Below, one piece after another: positions 1 to 5,670 of a stretch of 10,841 nt of DNA (positions within the stretch are counted from its first letter, which is position 1; each line of letters opens with the position of its first letter). The notes below the pieces were generated by a model that saw only the letters and a list, made by a program, of their open reading frames with translations, was not told the DNA's origin and ran no database searches. A program made the position numbers and the translations under genes. This stretch comes from Clostridiales bacterium (GTDB lineage: Bacteria; Bacillota; Clostridia; Oscillospirales; QAMX01): positions 1-10,841 of the forward strand of contig QAMX01000090.1 in the NCBI GenBank assembly GCA_003149835.1. The letters run 5' to 3'.

Positions 1-182
1 GCCAGCGGTAAAGCGCCTGCCAGAGCGGCGAGGAGCGAGCCGTACAGCCGGGTATCCGCATTCGGCGCGTAAGGACCGTCCCATGCGCGGTAGCAGAGGA
101 CAAAATACAGCGCGAACGCGGCCGCAGCGGCGGCGGCGTTTGCGATCTTCACCGGCAGACGAATTTTCTTGCTTTTGTCCAT
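1..182 (-). CDS. Partial membrane protein, N-terminus only
   Basis: Only the first 60 codons lie in the window; the gene continues past base 1. The start is the ATG at 182-180, which has AGAAGGG (189-195) six bases upstream. An in-frame ATG at 188-186 abuts this Shine-Dalgarno and is less likely. The visible protein begins MDKSKKIRLPVK, a positively charged cytoplasmic N-terminus. A hydrophobic segment at about residues 13-31, including a run of seven alanines, follows and is probably a first membrane helix. A polar loop (about 32-47, with WDGPYAPNADT) comes next, and a second hydrophobic stretch starts near residue 48. I do not recognise the family. A polytopic inner-membrane protein is the fair reading; the function cannot be given from 60 residues. 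It is transcribed alone from the promoter at 409-437. Confidence 0.6.
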   Translation of the reverse strand, partial: MDKSKKIRLPVKIANAAAAAAAFALYFVLCYRAWDGPYAPNADTRLYGSLLAALAGALPL

Positions 183-408
183 GATCATCCCTTCTCTTTC
201 GCCGGACAGGCGGCGCTCTTTGCGATGGGCGGCGGTGATCGACCGCATCGCTTATGCATTGTACAAACGTATCCCGAACTCCGGCCCGAAGCTTGGTCAG
301 CGGCTGAACCACCCATACGAACCGGCCATACGAACCGGCATCGCGCCGATGGAAATATGCGGCAGAGATCCGTCGCTGAGCGTATGCGGCCGCCCTTGTT
401 ATAAAATA
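183..408 (-). other. Long 5' leader of the partial membrane-protein gene
   Basis: About 220 bases lie between the expected transcription start (near 402) and the ATG at 182, with no convincing gene on either strand. The region holds a perfect 13-bp tandem duplication (313-338). On the minus strand there is a 14-codon open frame (341-297, MPVRMAGSYGWFSR) without a Shine-Dalgarno. I see no known riboswitch class and no terminator-like hairpin with a T-run here. Confidence 0.45.
313..338. repeat. 13-bp perfect tandem repeat
   Basis: The unit ccatacgaaccgg occurs twice head to tail (313-325 and 326-338) with no mismatch. It lies in the leader of the leftmost minus-strand gene. It may be a simple slippage duplication or a paired protein-binding site. 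Confidence 0.8.
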
Positions 409-437
409 ATTATATATTTCACGCCTTTATTTGTCAA
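409..437 (-). promoter_or_regulatory. Consensus sigma-A promoter of the leftmost gene
   Basis: On the minus strand TTGACA (437-432) and TATAAT (414-409) are separated by exactly 17 bases, a perfect match to the vegetative sigma-A consensus. Transcription would start near 402 and run left towards the membrane-protein gene. It lies just downstream of the terminator of the glycoside hydrolase gene, so the two units are insulated from each other. Confidence 0.85.
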
Positions 438-460
438 TCTTTTTTATTGACTTGCTGCGT

Positions 461-501
461 TGTGTTAAAAACCGCGCACGCTTGTTGGCGTGCGCGGTTT
501 T
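461..501 (-). terminator. Intrinsic terminator of the glycoside hydrolase gene
   Basis: A perfect 14-bp stem (468-481 with 488-501, loop TTGTTG on the plus strand) begins 11 bases past the hydrolase stop codon. Read on the minus strand the right arm ends in GGTTTT and continues TAACACAA, giving a U-rich tail. This is a strong rho-independent terminator. Confidence 0.85.
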
Positions 502-512
502 GCGCTCTTCCG

Positions 513-2885
513 TTATTTCCTGCGGATGAGAATCTCGGCGATATACGGCTGCTGGCCGTCGTCCTCCTGTTTCCAGACCAGCGACAGGCTGCCCGCCGCC
601 GTCATTTCCTCCGTCAGCTCAAAGGCGTAGACCGGCCCTTTCATCTCCGGCGTCGTGTCGATTTGGACGCCGTTGGCATAGAGGTGGAAGCCGCCGTTCC
701 ACAGGCCGGTGATTTGAACCGTATAGCGGCCTTTCGCAATCCGCGGGTAGCGGATTTCCAGCGGCGCGTCGTAATAGATGCCGACGCCGCTGACCCACGC
801 GAGCGGCGGGATATCGAGCCCTTTGACGAGCGCGCCGGCCACGGCCGCGTATTCGCTGCCGTGGAAACGCGCCGCGTCATAGCGGAGCGCCGGCTTCTGA
901 ATAATGAGCGGCGTTTCCAGCGCTCCGGGGTCATCAGCCCAGTCGTGCTGAAAAACGATGCGTTCCAGCGAAGCGCCGCCGCCGACGCCGAAGCTGTCGT
1001 AGAACCCGTCTGCGCCCGCGTCCGTGCGCGTCAGCAGGCGGTTGAGCGCGGCGGCGCGTTCGGCTTCGTCCGGCAAAGCGCGGATGCGTTCGAAGGCGGC
1101 GAGATACATCCCGCCGTCGGTCACCCAGAGGTCGAGGTTGTCGAGGAAGGCGCCGCGCTCGGTGTTGAGCGCGAGATGCTTTTTCGTCGTCAGCTGCGAG
1201 CCGATATGCGCAAACAGCCGGTCGGCCAGCGCCAGGCATTTCTCGCGCAGGTTGACGGCCACGGGCCGTTCCGTCTTTTCGCGCAGCGCGGCCTCGGCGC
1301 GCGCCATGCGCTCCTCCGTCGTCCCCTCGCCGCGCAGCAGCTCTTCGGCGCGCGCGGTCAGCGCCGTCTCATGGACGAGCCGCGCCTTGATATAGGCGTC
1401 GAAGCAGGCGCGCAGCAGGCACATCTCGAAGCGGTAGTTGTTTTGCAGGCCTTCGTCCGCCGCCCGTTCGAGTTCAAGAAAACGCGCCAGCGTTTTTTCG
1501 ATCTGGGGATTGGCGAGCAGCGGCCCTTCAAAATGGCGTTCCAGCTCGAAAATCCCCTCGGTCACGCTGTCCTCAACGTCCGGCGACAGGAAAAACCGCA
1601 CATATTCGCGGACGGTTTGCTCCACCGGCGTTTCGGGATTCCAGTCCTGCCCGCTCCATACGAATTTATTGACGTCGTCGTTAATCCCCTCCGAATAGGA
1701 GAGCGAGCCGACGACATCGGTCTGAATCAGCCAATTATGAATGTGTTTCTCAGCCACGGGGCGCGGGTTGATACACTCGCGGCCGAGCGTCAGCGCAAAC
1801 GCCGTATCCCAGTTCGGGATGACAAACTGACAGTGGGTGCTGTGGGTGATATCGGGATACAGGCGGATGGGCAGCGAGGGCGGCGTCAGCTCGCGCAGCT
1901 TCGGCAGCGAATACTTCTCCCACGGCGCAAACACCATGCCGCCCAGCCACGCCGGCAGCCGCCGGACGTTTTCAAAAAACGTATCCAGCCATTCGTCGGT
2001 CGGGTTAAAGGCCTGCGGCGCGATCCAGATTTTGGCGTTCGGGTGCGTTTTGTGCAGAAGCTCCGCTTCCAGCTCGGAAAAGTCGAACAGGTCCTGCGCC
2101 GTCAGCCCGCCCGGATCGCCGCCGGGGATCATCAGATGGTCAAGCCGCGGCATCGCCGCGAAGACCTCGGCGCGTTCGGCGAGATTTGCTTTCAGGTTGT
2201 CCGGCTTCATAAACTCTTTGTCGTTTCCCGAATCGGGGTACCATGTATCGGGCGCACCGATGTTGGGATACCAGAGCCAGACGTCGAGATCAAGCGAATC
2301 GCAGACGCGCGAGACGTGATTGAGCATAAACAGCGGATCGTATTTCAGATGCGGCCCCGTCTCGTCGTCGTCGGTGCGCGGCGGGACAAACTCGATGCTG
2401 TTGGCGCCGAACAGCGCCAGCTCGCGGATGTACTGCGCGTAGATCTCCGGCGTCCACGCGTCGTAGGCGTTTGTCTTGGGGCGGTAGCCGAGCTGGTGGC
2501 CGCGCAGGGCAAAACGCGGCGATTCCGACAGGCGCAGGCCGTCCGGCGCCGTGAATTCGCCCTTTTTCAGCCGCGAGACGCGAAGCAGCTTGCCGATTCC
2601 GTAGAGCAGGCCGCGCGTGTCGGCGCCGTCGATCCAAACGCCGTCGTCCGATATCCCAAGGCGATAGCCCTCCGCCGCCGGCTGCGCAAGGTCGGCCCAG
2701 TCCGCCGTGCCGGCGCCGTTTACGGAGAGCGTAATCGCCGGGCGGCCCGGCTGCGCCGCGGGGGCTATGGGCAGCCGCACGCCTGTGCGCTTTTCTACCT
2801 CTTCGCAAAGAATCTCCGCAAAACGCCGCTGTTTTTCTGTCAGCGGCTCGCAGGCGATAATCTGCGCTTTCAATAAATTCGCCAT
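513..2885 (-). CDS. Putative cytoplasmic glycoside hydrolase (GH20/GH67-related)
   Basis: The protein has 790 residues and no signal peptide, so it probably acts on imported oligosaccharides in the cytoplasm. Residues 1-125 look like the N-terminal domain shared by GH20 hexosaminidases and GH67 alpha-glucuronidases, ending in the typical DTRGLLYGIGKLLR (89-102). A probable TIM barrel follows (about 126-430). Its motifs are RGHQLGYRPKTNAYDAW (128-144), EFVPPRTDDD (165-174), DVWLWYPN (201-208), IPGGDPGG (253-260) and YSEGINDDVNK (397-407). A helical region (about 440-620) and a beta-rich, carbohydrate-module-like C-terminus (about 630-790) complete it. The acidic residues in the DDD, GGD and YSEG motifs are candidates for catalysis; this is inference. 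The GGDE motif of GH20 is absent. The start at 2885 is chosen for its AAAGGAG nine bases upstream; an in-frame upstream ATG at 2978 lies inside the promoter. Substrate unknown. It forms a single-gene unit. Confidence 0.7.
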   Translation of the reverse strand: MANLLKAQIIACEPLTEKQRRFAEILCEEVEKRTGVRLPIAPAAQPGRPAITLSVNGAGTADWADLAQPAAEGYRLGISDDGVWIDGADTRGLLYGIGKLLRVSRLKKGEFTAPDGLRLSESPRFALRGHQLGYRPKTNAYDAWTPEIYAQYIRELALFGANSIEFVPPRTDDDETGPHLKYDPLFMLNHVSRVCDSLDLDVWLWYPNIGAPDTWYPDSGNDKEFMKPDNLKANLAERAEVFAAMPRLDHLMIPGGDPGGLTAQDLFDFSELEAELLHKTHPNAKIWIAPQAFNPTDEWLDTFFENVRRLPAWLGGMVFAPWEKYSLPKLRELTPPSLPIRLYPDITHSTHCQFVIPNWDTAFALTLGRECINPRPVAEKHIHNWLIQTDVVGSLSYSEGINDDVNKFVWSGQDWNPETPVEQTVREYVRFFLSPDVEDSVTEGIFELERHFEGPLLANPQIEKTLARFLELERAADEGLQNNYRFEMCLLRACFDAYIKARLVHETALTARAEELLRGEGTTEERMARAEAALREKTERPVAVNLREKCLALADRLFAHIGSQLTTKKHLALNTERGAFLDNLDLWVTDGGMYLAAFERIRALPDEAERAAALNRLLTRTDAGADGFYDSFGVGGGASLERIVFQHDWADDPGALETPLIIQKPALRYDAARFHGSEYAAVAGALVKGLDIPPLAWVSGVGIYYDAPLEIRYPRIAKGRYTVQITGLWNGGFHLYANGVQIDTTPEMKGPVYAFELTEEMTAAGSLSLVWKQEDDGQQPYIAEILIRRK

Positions 2886-2894
2886 GTCTCGTAT

Positions 2895-2901
2895 CTCCTT
2901 T
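2895..2901 (-). promoter_or_regulatory. Ribosome binding site deciding the hydrolase start
   Basis: AAAGGAG on the minus strand, nine bases ahead of the ATG at 2885. It fixes the start at MANLLK and rules out the longer open frame that begins at 2978. Confidence 0.85.
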
Positions 2902-2949
2902 GTCTTTTCCCGGGCCGCCGCGCTGGGTGGGGCAGGCCGTCTATCTGTT

Positions 2950-2978
2950 ATTATAGCAGACGGGCGCAGGCTTTGCAA
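2950..2978 (-). promoter_or_regulatory. Sigma-A promoter of the glycoside hydrolase gene
   Basis: On the minus strand TTGCAA (2978-2973) and TATAAT (2955-2950) are separated by 17 bases. Transcription would start near 2943, giving a leader of roughly 58 nt. Its -35 lies 47 bases from the -35 of the divergent promoter at 3026-3054. Confidence 0.75.
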
Positions 2979-3025
2979 GGAACGGCGCTCCGGTCGAAAT
3001 AAATTCTCTTTTCTTCATCATTTTA

Positions 3026-3054
3026 TTGATCTGACGGCAATAAAATGATATAAT
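3026..3054 (+). promoter_or_regulatory. Extended -10 promoter of the YjdF-like gene
   Basis: TTGATC (3026-3031) and TATAAT (3049-3054) have a 17-base spacer, and TGA immediately before the -10 supplies the extended TGn element. Transcription would begin near 3061, leaving a leader of about 225 nt before the GTG start at 3285. Confidence 0.75.
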
Positions 3055-3061
3055 AAGGTCT

Positions 3062-3082
3062 GTTGAAACGGATTGCGGCGTG
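3062..3082 (+). repeat. 21-bp repeated element, copy 1
   Basis: This 21-bp sequence matches 4210-4230 at 19 of 21 positions; the only differences are CG here against TT there at the 8th and 9th bases. The shared 12-base core is gattgcggcgtg. This copy sits at the very start of the transcribed leader of the YjdF-like gene. Confidence 0.75.
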
Positions 3083-3105
3083 ACGCGCTCTGTTTTTTGC
3101 AGACA

Positions 3106-3125
3106 GGCCGCTTTCCAAAGCGGCC
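3106..3125 (+). other. Stem-loop in the YjdF-like gene leader
   Basis: An 8-bp perfect stem (ggccgctt with aagcggcc) with loop tcca, the first of two hairpins in the leader. It is not followed by a T-run, so it is not a terminator by itself. Confidence 0.5.
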
Positions 3126-3139
3126 GCAGGCTGCGCAAA

Positions 3140-3174
3140 GGCGGAAGCGTTCCATACGCTTCGCCCGCGTTTTT
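3140..3174 (+). terminator. Possible attenuator in the YjdF-like gene leader
   Basis: The arms 3140-3149 and 3157-3165 form nine pairs with one bulged G (3143) and a seven-base loop. TTTTT (3170-3174) follows after four bases, and a second T-run follows at 3179-3184. Lying about 80 nt into the leader and 110 nt ahead of the gene, it could act as a transcription attenuator. The gap between stem and T-run weakens the case. Confidence 0.35.
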
Positions 3175-3284
3175 CGCCTTTTTTCGTTCGGTTTGGCCTT
3201 GGCGTCCGCCGCCCCGAAGCGTCGCCGTGATTTGTCGCGCCCGCCATTCGCCGCGGGCGTTTATCGAAAGGAGCTGTTCTCGCT

Positions 3285-4130
3285 GTGAAGCGGAAACCTC
3301 AACCGTCCAACCAACAATCCGCGAAAAAGCTGATGCTCGACACGCGGCTCCGCGACCGTTTGACGGTGCGGAGCATCCTTTCCATCATTGTGATCATCAT
3401 TATTTTCCGGCAATTTTGGATCGGAAACTATGAAAACGTCTTTATCGGCCTCCTGACGCTCGTTTTATTTGCCGTCCCCGGCTTTATCGACCGCCGCCTC
3501 GGCATCGACCTCCCGCCCGCGCTGGAAAACGTTGTCTTTCTCTTCATCTTCGCTGCGGAAATTCTCGGCGAGATCTCGTCTTTTTTTACCAAGGTCCCCT
3601 ACTGGGACGCCATGCTTCACACCGTTACCGGCTTTTTGATGGCGGCCGTCGGTTTTGCTCTTGTGGATATTCTGAACCGCAATGAAAACGTCTCCTTTCG
3701 GCTCTCGCCTTTTTTTCTTTCTGTCGTCGCCTTCTGCTTTTCGATGACCATCGGCGTGCTGTGGGAGTTCTTTGAGTTTGCGGCCGACCAGCTTCTGCAT
3801 ATCGATATGCAGAAGGATTCCATTGTCACGGCGATCAACACCGTCAAGCTCGACCCCAACGGGCTCAACGTCGTTCACCACGTCGACATCGAAAGCGTCG
3901 TCGTCAACGGCGAGGACTGGACAGCGCTTTTGGGCGGCTATCTCGACATCGGCCTGATCGACACCATGAAAGACCTCTTCGTCAACTTTATCGGCGCCGT
4001 CGTTTTCTCGGTCATCGGCTTTTTTTACGTCAAGAACCGCGGCAAGGGCAAGCTGGCGGGCAGCCTGATCCCGCGGGTCAAGGACAGAAAAAACAATAAA
4101 CCCGTCCCGCCGGAGTTAGAAGATCGATAA
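3285..4130 (+). CDS. Six-helix membrane protein, YjdF/DUF2238-like
   Basis: The product has 281 residues. Probable membrane helices are at about 29-42, 52-66, 81-100, 110-128, 141-160 and 232-248. Between the last two lies a soluble loop (about 170-225). A basic, proline-containing tail (250-281) should be cytoplasmic. Conserved-looking polar residues sit at helix ends: D108 and H112 in WDAMLHTVTGF, WEFFEFAAD (160-168), and DTMKDLFVNFIG (226-237). This D-H / WE-E-D / D-D-N-G pattern is what I associate with the YjdF (DUF2238) family, whose function is not established; it may bind a metal or lipid headgroup. The GTG start has AAAGGAG 11 bases upstream (3267-3273), a slightly long spacing. The gene is monocistronic from the promoter at 3026-3054 and precedes, but does not overlap, the glycosyltransferase gene. 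Confidence 0.7.
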   Translation: MKRKPQPSNQQSAKKLMLDTRLRDRLTVRSILSIIVIIIIFRQFWIGNYENVFIGLLTLVLFAVPGFIDRRLGIDLPPALENVVFLFIFAAEILGEISSFFTKVPYWDAMLHTVTGFLMAAVGFALVDILNRNENVSFRLSPFFLSVVAFCFSMTIGVLWEFFEFAADQLLHIDMQKDSIVTAINTVKLDPNGLNVVHHVDIESVVVNGEDWTALLGGYLDIGLIDTMKDLFVNFIGAVVFSVIGFFYVKNRGKGKLAGSLIPRVKDRKNNKPVPPELEDR

Positions 4131-4131
4131 A

Positions 4132-4189
4132 GCCTGCCTATGGAACGCCATAGGTCGGACACGGTAGGCAGGCGCGCTCCCAGTCCGCC
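4132..4189 (+). other. Structured region after the YjdF-like gene
   Basis: Three stems share bases and cannot all form. Stem A pairs cctatgg (4137-4143) with ccatagg (4148-4154), loop aacg. Stem B pairs gcctgccta (4132-4140) with taggcaggc (4165-4173). Stem C pairs ggtcggac (4153-4160, one bulge) with gtccgcc (4183-4189) and is followed by a weakly T-rich stretch. It probably helps end the YjdF-like transcript, but no proper T-run follows, so I do not call it a standard intrinsic terminator. Confidence 0.4.
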
Positions 4190-4209
4190 GTTTCTGTTCA
4201 AAAAATAGA

Positions 4210-4230
4210 GTTGAAATTGATTGCGGCGTG
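4210..4230 (+). repeat. 21-bp repeated element, copy 2
   Basis: Matches 3062-3082 at 19 of 21 positions. This copy contains the -35 (TTGAAA) and most of the spacer of the glycosyltransferase promoter, so anything binding the shared core would contact RNA polymerase's site directly. Confidence 0.75.
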
Positions 4231-4239
4231 TGTTATAAT
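4211..4239 (+). promoter_or_regulatory. Extended -10 promoter of the glycosyltransferase gene
   Basis: TTGAAA (4211-4216) and TATAAT (4234-4239) with a 17-base spacer, and TGT directly before the -10 giving an extended TGn element. The start would be near 4246, giving a leader of about 113 nt. Confidence 0.8.
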
Positions 4240-4346
4240 AAAATGGTGTATAGTAGATGCGTTCCTCAGACGCCGCATGAAATTTTGACCTATTACCGGC
4301 ACGCGGACATGAGTCTCCTTTTCCCGAGCCGCGCCGTTTTTTGTAC

Positions 4347-4352
4347 GGAGGG
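4347..4352 (+). promoter_or_regulatory. Ribosome binding site selecting a TTG start
   Basis: GGAGGG, six bases ahead of TTG at 4359. A TTG at 4341 in the same frame lies upstream of this site and would require the ribosome binding site to be part of the coding region, so 4359 is preferred. Confidence 0.8.
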
Positions 4353-4358
4353 ATTGAT

Positions 4359-5426
4359 TTGTCGCCAGAGATCAGCATCATCATCCCCATATATAACGTC
4401 GTCGATGTAATATCGGACACGCTTTCCTGTGTCCTTGCGCAGAGTTATGCGAACTTTGAGCTGATTCTGGTGGATGACGGCTCTACTGACGGGACAATCG
4501 ACCTCCTGCGCGACTTTCAGCGGCGGGACGAACGCGTCCGCCTGATCTCCCAGGAAAACGCCGGGCCGGCGGTTGCGCGCAACACCGGCATCGACGCGGC
4601 TGCCGGCCGCTACATCATGTTTCTTGACAGCGACGATACCATCCAGCCGGACGCGCTTTCCCTGATCGCGGACAAGCTCGCCGCTTATCGCTGCGACTTG
4701 ATGATCTTCGGCTTCCGAACCAAAAATGTCGCCGGCGCGACTGATTTTGTCTATTCGTATCCGGAGACCTTTTTGCCCGACAGAAACGCTCTGGATCGTC
4801 ACTTCGGCGCGCTGTATCAGAACAATCTGCTCAATCAGGTCTGGAACAAGGTCTACCGCGCCTCGGTGCTCCGGGATCATCACTGCCGGTTCCTGGATTA
4901 CCGGTACGGCGAGGACCGGTTGTTTGTCTTCGACGTGCTGCCCCTCTGCGAAACGATTTATATCTCCGACCAGTGCTTATACAATTACTTCATCCGTTCT
5001 AAGGAAAGTCTGGTTTCAAAATTCTACGACAAGAAATTCGAGGTCTGCAACCGTTTTGACAAGACGATTCAGGAATTTCAGCGCGTCCGCGGCATCGGCG
5101 ACGACCAATCCATGCAGGAGATCAATTATATGTACCTAAAAAGCATTCTCTCCTGCGAAACAAACTTGTTTCTGCCCTCCTGCCCGTATCCGCTCGCGGA
5201 AAAAAAGGCAAAAATCCGCGAGATTCTCACAAATGAGCAGGTGCGCGCCGCCATCCGCCGGTACCGGCCGCGCGGCTTTGTGATGAACACGGCCGTCCGC
5301 GTTATGAAAACGGAGAGTTGTTTTCTCAATATCATGATGGCGTTTTCCATCTCCTTTGTCAGCCGTCATTTTTCGACGGCGTTTATCAAAGCCAAGCACC
5401 CTGAGGCGCAGAAGGTGAAAAGCTGA
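4359..5426 (+). CDS. Glycosyltransferase family 2
   Basis: The protein has 355 residues and starts at TTG with GGAGGG six bases upstream. The N-terminal GT-A fold begins ISIIIPIYN (5-13) and carries LVDDGSTDGT (37-46) for nucleotide-sugar binding. It continues ENAGPAVARNTGI (66-78) and the metal-binding DSDD (90-93). GEDRLF (184-189) occupies the place of the conserved acidic motif of EpsJ/CpsJ-like enzymes, and NKVYR (163-167) is also typical. Residues 220-355 are helical and basic, with a hydrophobic patch near 323-335. No full transmembrane helix is evident, so it is probably peripheral on the inner face of the membrane. It should transfer a sugar from a nucleotide donor to a cell-surface glycan or lipid-linked acceptor; donor and acceptor cannot be told. 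It stands alone, without a polysaccharide cluster around it, and is insulated by its own promoter and the terminator at 5540-5589. Confidence 0.9.
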   Translation: MSPEISIIIPIYNVVDVISDTLSCVLAQSYANFELILVDDGSTDGTIDLLRDFQRRDERVRLISQENAGPAVARNTGIDAAAGRYIMFLDSDDTIQPDALSLIADKLAAYRCDLMIFGFRTKNVAGATDFVYSYPETFLPDRNALDRHFGALYQNNLLNQVWNKVYRASVLRDHHCRFLDYRYGEDRLFVFDVLPLCETIYISDQCLYNYFIRSKESLVSKFYDKKFEVCNRFDKTIQEFQRVRGIGDDQSMQEINYMYLKSILSCETNLFLPSCPYPLAEKKAKIREILTNEQVRAAIRRYRPRGFVMNTAVRVMKTESCFLNIMMAFSISFVSRHFSTAFIKAKHPEAQKVKS

Positions 5427-5442
5427 TTCTCTTTCCGGTCCT

Positions 5443-5522
5443 CCGAACGGACACGCGAAAGAAGCTCCTCAGGGTCAAGGACGGCGTTTTCCGCCGTTAC
5501 ATTCCGTTCGGCGCCTGCGTGT
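5443..5522 (+). promoter_or_regulatory. Possible structured RNA leader before the activase gene
   Basis: A 9-bp helix pairs 5443-5451 with 5503-5511, enclosing a small hairpin (5481-5486 with 5492-5497). A second set, 5452-5456 with 5517-5521, would cross it as a pseudoknot. Within it CTCAGGGTCAAGGAC (5468-5482), preceded by GCGAAAGAAGC, faintly recalls the conserved part of a glycine aptamer, but the P3 arm is missing. No promoter could be placed just upstream. This is a structural suspicion, not an identified riboswitch. Confidence 0.25.
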
Positions 5523-5539
5523 GAAAAGACGATTGAAAT

Positions 5540-5589
5540 GCGTCCCGCTCCCGCCAACGCTTTCGAGCCGCGGCGGGACGCTGTTTTTT
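5540..5589 (+). terminator. Intrinsic terminator between glycosyltransferase and activase genes
   Basis: The arm gcgtcccgc (5540-5548) pairs perfectly with gcgggacgc (5573-5581) around a 24-base G/C-rich loop, followed at once by TGTTTTTTC (5582-5590). It ends the glycosyltransferase transcript. Because no good promoter is visible between it and the activase start at 5671, it could also act as a regulated terminator. Confidence 0.75.
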
Positions 5590-5616
5590 CAGCGTTCCAC
5601 AAAATGTCTTTCGCTA

Positions 5617-5635
5617 CTCCGCCCATACGGCGGAG
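5617..5635 (+). other. Hairpin ahead of the activase gene
   Basis: A 7-bp perfect stem, ctccgcc (5617-5623) with ggcggag (5629-5635), loop catac, 35 bases upstream of the start codon. No T-run follows. The region 5590-5670 shows a TAGAAT (5651-5656) that could be a -10, but no matching -35. Confidence 0.4.
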
Positions 5636-5670
5636 CACGTCAACGAATCTTAGAATGCAGAGAGAGATCG

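Noticed and set aside
297..341. A 14-codon minus-strand leader peptide (MPVRMAGSYGWFSR)
   Set aside because: It has no Shine-Dalgarno and no run of regulatory codons, so it cannot be supported as a gene; mentioned only as part of the leader.
447..2876. An 809-codon open frame on the plus strand, opposite the glycoside hydrolase
   Set aside because: It is the antisense of a GC-rich gene: the product is Arg-rich and low in recognisable domains, has no ribosome binding site, and covers a terminator at its start. The minus-strand frame has clear motifs, promoter and ribosome binding site.
3073..3433. Two small plus-strand open frames in the leader of the YjdF-like gene
   Set aside because: They overlap hairpins and the start of the real gene, have no ribosome binding site, and give low-complexity Arg/Ala/Pro-rich products.
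5443..5500. A true glycine riboswitch before the activase gene
   Set aside because: Only part of the conserved 3' sequence is present, the P3 arm is missing, and the activase has no known glycine link; kept as a weak structural suspicion only.
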